A stretch of DNA of 64,000 nucleotides, taken from assembly GCA_034766995.1 (NCBI GenBank), contig CM068322.1, positions 9,613,310 to 9,677,309 of the forward strand. Reading direction: 5' to 3'. This document shows, one piece after another, positions 60,208-64,000 of the stretch. The notes under the pieces are model-generated. The model had not been told where the DNA came from and did no database searches. It saw only the letters and a program-made list of their open reading frames with translations. The position numbers and the translations under genes were made by a program. This DNA comes from Acanthacorydalis orientalis (lineage: Eukaryota; Arthropoda; Insecta; Megaloptera; Corydalidae). Positions within the stretch are counted from its first letter, which is position 1. Every line of letters begins with the position of its first letter.

Positions 60208-61875
60208 GAATAAAAATCGAATATTAATAGTATCAAAAGTAAAGTAGAGAAAAAAAACTGTTCTAAAAACATTTTCTTTATATAATAAAATATGAAATTT
60301 TATTTTTGATCGATTATTCATGTTGGATCAGTTTGTAAATTTTTCGACATATATAAGACAATGTATAAACGTTTATGTATGAATATAAAGAAAATATTCA
60401 TTAATAAAAACTTCTAAAATAAATTATAAATTGTAGTCCTTTCTAACTATTTGTAAATTATATAACATAATCTAATTTATACTTATAAAACAGAAGAAGT
60501 ATTCGAATAAACATGAACATTCAATATACAACTATCTGTTCGTTCAAAGTAAAATTGGAGTATAATTATCAATATTTAGATCATTTATACGATTCCTTTT
60601 TATTTTGCTGGAATTTTTTTCTCGGTTGTCGACTTTAAAGGACGTAAAAATATATATTTTTTAAATTATTTTAAAATTATGTTAACATTAATAAGATTTT
60701 ATTCATACCAAGTTTATTTCATTAAGATATTTAATGACATATTTTCTTCTTATTAAATATAACTTTCCTAAATATTTTAAAAAAGATATAGAAAATTTGG
60801 TCTTGATTGATAGAATTGTATATTTAACGGTAAAAACTATCAAGGAAAAATCAAATGAAATCGTTACAAATTTCAAAATGTTTGTAAAAAGTATAGATAT
60901 TGTTAGATACACAATTATTTTTAAATATTATATAATCTTTAAATATAATGATTCGATTTTTCAAATAAAATATTATTAAATACTAGTGTTAAAATTAATT
61001 AAAAAAATACTTAAGTTGTCTGAGTTCATTATTTATCACACTCTTATGCCACCATCCATCAGCGCATGTTGGAACGATACGTAACGAAACAAAAATAGAA
61101 TCCAAGTTGATTCATTATTGGTCGGAAGTAATTAATTGTTGGTTGAAGAGAAATATTCAGATTATTAATAATAACTATTCAATTAAGCAAATCAATAGCA
61201 AAACATAGACCGTAGAGCTATGCCGTGCGCCAGCTAATAATATACACATATTTTTATGTGTATCTTTTTTATATTTTTTATGAAACATTTTCTATTTAGA
61301 GTCATATAACTATCCTTTATATAATAACTTATATACGAACGCACAACCATTTTTTAAAAGCAGGATTAGATGTAAATTATGTAAAATCTATTCATTTATG
61401 TTCATTTTATAAACTGTTTTAATGTTATTAATTGTACGTTCCAATAATCACAATTAATTTTTTTGTGGAAAAATAAATTATGGAGAATTTTCTAGACGAG
61501 TGACAATTATCTTAATCATATTTATTTCTAATAAATAAATTAATTACATTCGATGTCGAATTTATTTTATTTAAAAAGTTAGAAATATATTTAAAATCAT
61601 GAATTAATCATATCTTCAAGTAATATTCCCAGTTAATTGAATTTGTTTTAATAAAAGAGAATATATTTCCTTAATCTAATGAAGCGAAATTTAGAGTTAG
61701 GAGCATCCATTAAAGAGGCTACACATGACAAACTATTAAATTATTTTTTAACTTTTTACCTGCTTTTATTTTAGTTTGTATGTTTTGTGTACTTTCGTAT
61801 CAAATATCATCGATAATATTATATCTCTATGTGATTCTATATATGTCTTTATCTAATGAGTAAATTAATAAATAT
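60208..61875. other. AT-rich stretch without a recognised gene
   Basis: A slightly richer patch at 61040-61220 carries no recognised motif. Confidence 0.5.
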
Positions 61876-61926
<51 letters not shown>

Positions 61927-61948
61927 TTATATATATATATATATATCC
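61876..61948. repeat. (TA)n microsatellite with TGTA and TTTA breaks
   Basis: Several TA runs in series. Confidence 0.95.
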
Positions 61949-63449
61949 ATCAGTGAGTATTATACCTTTTCAATATTATACTGTGTATAAACAATTTGGT
62001 TTATACAGTTTTTTTTTAAAAGTTATAGTTCTTCGTTATAGTTATAAACAATTGAAATTAAAATTTCTTACTAAATAAAGAATCTCTTTAAATATGAAAT
62101 AATTATAAATAATATAGTTTTGGCGGTATGGTTAAATTTAACATAACATAGATTTTTCAATTGTTCCAGAGACTACAATTTTTTTTATTAAAAATGGTCA
62201 ATATTTGATTACTTAGGATTTTAAATTGTTGCTGGTGAATATAAAAAAAATAATGATCTTAGGAGATCAATTTGACATTGTTTTATTCTTCACTGCTCTG
62301 AGAATCATATATCATCATAAAAATGGGAATGAGCAACAAACAAATATGATCTACTTTCAGTTATTAGATATTTTTATTAAAAAAAACAATTTCTACTTAG
62401 AGATAAATGGAAAATTCATTTATGAAAATAATTATAAATATATTAAAAAATGTTGTTTTAAAGTTAAATAAAGAAATATTAAAGTACTATAATAAAATGG
62501 TAATAATAAATTGTTGTATAAATTAAGTAACTAGAAGCCAAATCAATTTTTTTTCATTAGTATTTTATTTTGTTTATTGTTTTTTGGTAAATTAAGTTTG
62601 TGTTGCATTAAGCACTCGTGTATTTGTAGAACAGGAAAGTAAGTGCAATGAATGAGAGAATGACTGTAAAAGAACTGTATAATTAATATTCTAATTATGT
62701 AACTAATTTGTTTGATAACAACAGAAATAGCTTGTTTATTCGTTGACTTATTTTCCAGGTAATAATATAACACATTTATATTATCTGTTAAAAAAATACG
62801 AATATATCAAATTTGAATCGCCGGCACCAATGACTAGTGGATAGCTGTCACAGCATCTAACTAGCGCCAAAAGTTTGTAAATAACGTATATTATTCTTCA
62901 TTACTGAGTTTGTTCGCTCCTAAATTTAAAAGAATGGACCAATGAAATGAGAACGTTGTAAACGCCTTTATCCGTATTTAGATCTATTGTTTATTTGCCC
63001 GGACGCGATGAGATTATACTCCCGATGATTTATTTACTGAAGCGGTGAATATTCTCAGGCCATCACGCTTTTCAACAATAGAAGCAGAAAGCTATTTTAA
63101 ATAAAGATCTCGCGGGATGATACAAAAAATATTTTTGTTCTTTGAAAAAAAAATATTATAAATGACTCCGCATTCACATTTTTCTACCTATATTTGTAAT
63201 TTATATTCGAATGATATATCTTTTACCAAATCGTGAAAAAAGTGGTCGTTGAAAAGCAATTTTTAACAGGAAATTCTATATTTTGAAGTAAAAAGACGAA
63301 TCGTTTGTTTCAAAGAAATTACAAAGAGAAGAAATACAATTTTAGTTACTGTATAAATCATCTTTTCAAGTTGAGTGACCTAAATAAAGAAAAGAAAAAC
63401 TGAAACTAAAGTAACGGAATATAGTATTGAATCATTTTATCACAGTGTT

Positions 63450-63450
<1 letters not shown>
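61949..63450. other. AT-rich stretch; repeat F fragment and a complex patch
   Basis: 62270-62470 resembles dispersed repeat F (ATGGGAATGAGCAACAAACA, then GGAAAATTCATTTATG). 62815-63090 is less AT-rich (GCCGGCACCAATGACTAGTG, TTTGCCCGGACGCGATGAG) and unrecognised. Confidence 0.4.

Positions 63451-63515
<65 letters not shown>
63451..63515. repeat. (TA)n microsatellite
   Basis: A perfect TA run. Confidence 0.95.
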
Positions 63516-63913
63516 GTAATCTAAAATAATATACTGGTTCATTTAATTAATAATGATTATAATTATTTTTCTCACTGAGTAATCTTACTAAAACAACTAA
63601 GTCATATCTTATTAAGCAATATTTTATATTAATATTTGTTTCATTTGTATTAATTTATATTTTTCACTAGTTATGGTTTTTATTTTTATTCTCGTTAAAA
63701 ATATATTAAAAATAATATATTTGTTTAATAGAAGCTTAGAATCTGTTATTTGATATTGTCTATTTATATTAAAGTAAGTATAAATTATTTTAAAATATTA
63801 AAAATAATATTTAACAAAATCAGAATGCATATTGTGTAAATTGAAAATTAATTTTATTAAATAGATTTTTAATGTACATCTTTTCTCTTCCTATTTCTCT
63901 TCTATTATTAGTA

Positions 63914-64000
63914 TTAAGTTGGAGAAAAAATAATTGGAGTTTATAACCTTCAAATTCATTTACATTTAGAGCATTTTGATTTTCCTAGCTGTTTTAAGTA
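63914..64000 (-). mobile_element. M1 non-autonomous mariner MITE, copy 6, cut by window end
   Basis: The left end TTAAGTTGGAGAAAAAATAA continues TTGGAGTTTATAACC and then the shared TTCAAATTCAT and GATTTTCCTAGCTGTTTTAA blocks up to the last base. It lies in the same orientation as the other five copies. Confidence 0.88.

Overview
This is an AT-rich eukaryotic nuclear window, most likely from an arthropod, possibly a chelicerate or insect; the exact lineage cannot be fixed. The grounds are several mariner subfamilies typical of arthropods, an I/Jockey-type LINE with an RNase H domain, IS630-like transposases with arthropod-type helix-turn-helix domains, and dozens of long (TA)n tracts. I see no intact protein-coding gene, no rRNA and no CRISPR array. 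The region reads as intergenic or intronic DNA built from decayed mobile elements and microsatellites.

0-25 kb. A mariner fragment runs off the left edge. IS630-like transposase relics follow at about 2.9-3.5 kb and 7.0 kb. A 34-bp-period CCAAT array lies at 6.5 kb, and the N-terminal half of a mariner at 8.6-9.3 kb. The first copy of a non-autonomous mariner MITE (called M1 here) is at 9.8 kb. A complete mariner with matching terminal repeats sits inside a (TA)n tract at 18.4-19.8 kb. A 5'-truncated LINE (RT end, RNase H, zinc knuckle) occupies 22.2-24.1 kb.

25-45 kb. A dense stack of elements lies at 25.9-29.2 kb: an IS630-like start, a nearly intact cecropia-like mariner, an opposite-strand mariner of another family, and a short element with mariner-like ends carrying a foreign-looking reading frame. 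A fold-back element lies at 30.8-31.15 kb. Then come a 205-bp MITE (32.4 kb; second copy at 56.6 kb), an RFX X-box-like site (33.46 kb), a hAT end (35.09 kb), a decayed hAT transposase (36.1-36.9 kb), two mariners in opposite orientation (41.7-42.9 kb) and a tRNA-like SINE candidate (about 43.7-44.07 kb).

45-64 kb. Five more M1 copies occur, all in the same orientation as the first. There is also a Harbinger N-terminal fragment abutting a truncated mariner (49.95-50.93 kb), an IS630-like relic (50.99-52.02 kb) and a coding-looking tract with splice-like borders (49.16-49.32 kb), which is the best candidate for a host exon. The elements do not form a pathway. What connects them is insertion history, shared TA targets, and microsatellites growing in and around them. 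All protein calls come from reading the translations by eye against remembered family motifs; no database search was run.
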